A stretch of DNA of 64,000 bases from Tridacna crocea (Eukaryota; Mollusca; Bivalvia; Cardiida; Cardiidae), in assembly GCA_943736015.1 (NCBI GenBank), contig OX031070.1, forward strand, positions 26,247,673 through 26,311,672, given 5' to 3'. Below are positions 63,903-64,000 of the stretch, piece by piece. The position numbers and the translations under genes are program-made. Each line of letters opens with the position of its first letter. Position 1 is the stretch's first letter. The notes beneath the pieces were generated by a model, which was not told the DNA's origin, did not search any database, and saw only the letters and a list, made by a program, of their open reading frames with translations.

Positions 63903-64000
63903 CATCTTCTCAAGCCAAGGGTGAAAATCCACTACGCTAGTCTACCCTTGGCGGAACGAGCCTGATTTCGACAGTCCCGCTATACGCATTTTCATTGGTT
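63903..64000. mobile_element. family H element, cut by window end (array unit 3)
   Basis: Left half only. Confidence 0.8.

Larger units (their letters stand above)
60405..64000 (+). repeat. tandem array of about 1.35-kb composite units, 2.6 copies to window end
   Basis: AGAACATTCGTCGT opens units at about 60431, 61772 and 63135 (spacing 1341 and 1363). Each unit holds, in order, a CCAAT palindrome, a TTAA-1 MITE, a TTAA-3-like remnant, a family H element and a TTAA-3 hairpin. The copies differ at scattered bases and a few indels. Confidence 0.95.

Noticed and set aside
1-64000. Autonomous transposase or reverse transcriptase gene
   Set aside because: No frame with DDE, RT or helicase motifs was found; all mobile elements seen are non-autonomous.

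Overview
This is animal nuclear DNA. It is AT-rich, has GT..AG introns, short exons and a very heavy load of small non-coding transposons. The protein sequences and the repeat types (pearl/Helentron-like elements opening with an AGCTCACCTGAGC-type end, SINE tails ending in GCGTAAAACACCA plus poly-A, TATACCCCC elements) point to a mollusc, most likely a bivalve. I cannot name the species from the sequence.

Gene 1 (1068-30859, + strand) is the 3' two-thirds or so of a Mondo gene (MondoA/ChREBP, MLXIP/MLXIPL family), a bHLH-leucine zipper glucose-sensing transcription factor. Fourteen exons join in phase into 832 codons plus stop: an acidic DDFMDL-type segment, a glutamine-rich central exon, Pro/Ser-rich linkers, the basic-helix-loop-helix-zipper, and the C-terminal dimerisation/cytoplasmic-localisation domain ending in the TSIL..P..VPEQA signature. 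The N-terminal Mondo conserved regions lie upstream of the window. A possible 21-nt in-frame microexon sits between the basic region/start of helix 1 and the rest of helix 1.

Gene 2 (51638-55566, + strand) is a small four-exon THAP-domain (C2CH zinc finger) gene of 203 codons with a short C-terminal coiled coil. Two small tandem duplications lie at its last two exons. The 20 kb between the genes (about 31-51 kb) and the region after 55.6 kb contain no gene that I can support.

Most of the remaining DNA is short palindromic elements. My working names: TTAA-1 (about 230 bp, 80-90 copies and fragments by eye): TTAA ends, CCCTTTACCA/CCCTTTCCCA termini, a short arm (about 95 bp), a nearly perfect 60-bp hairpin core, and a long arm (about 130 bp). 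For TTAA-1, strand + means short arm on the left, and - means long arm on the left. TTAA-2 (5 copies): same ends, different hairpin (AAGGTGAAATTGCTCG). TTAA-3: CCCTTT..GTGCC ends with an AGATCAGACTGC hairpin. CCAAT palindromes: two head-to-head AGCCAATCAGA motifs. CAGAG palindromes: hAT-like ends CAGAGCTCCAGA. Families G, H and I are further inverted-repeat elements. Larger pearl/Helentron-like elements with about 165-175 bp internal tandem repeats lie at 12.5-15.5 kb and 43.4-44.7 kb. A tandem array of about 1.35-kb units, each built from several of these elements, starts near 60.4 kb and runs off the window.

Repeat boundaries, copy counts and similarity statements were made by eye. No alignment or database search was run.
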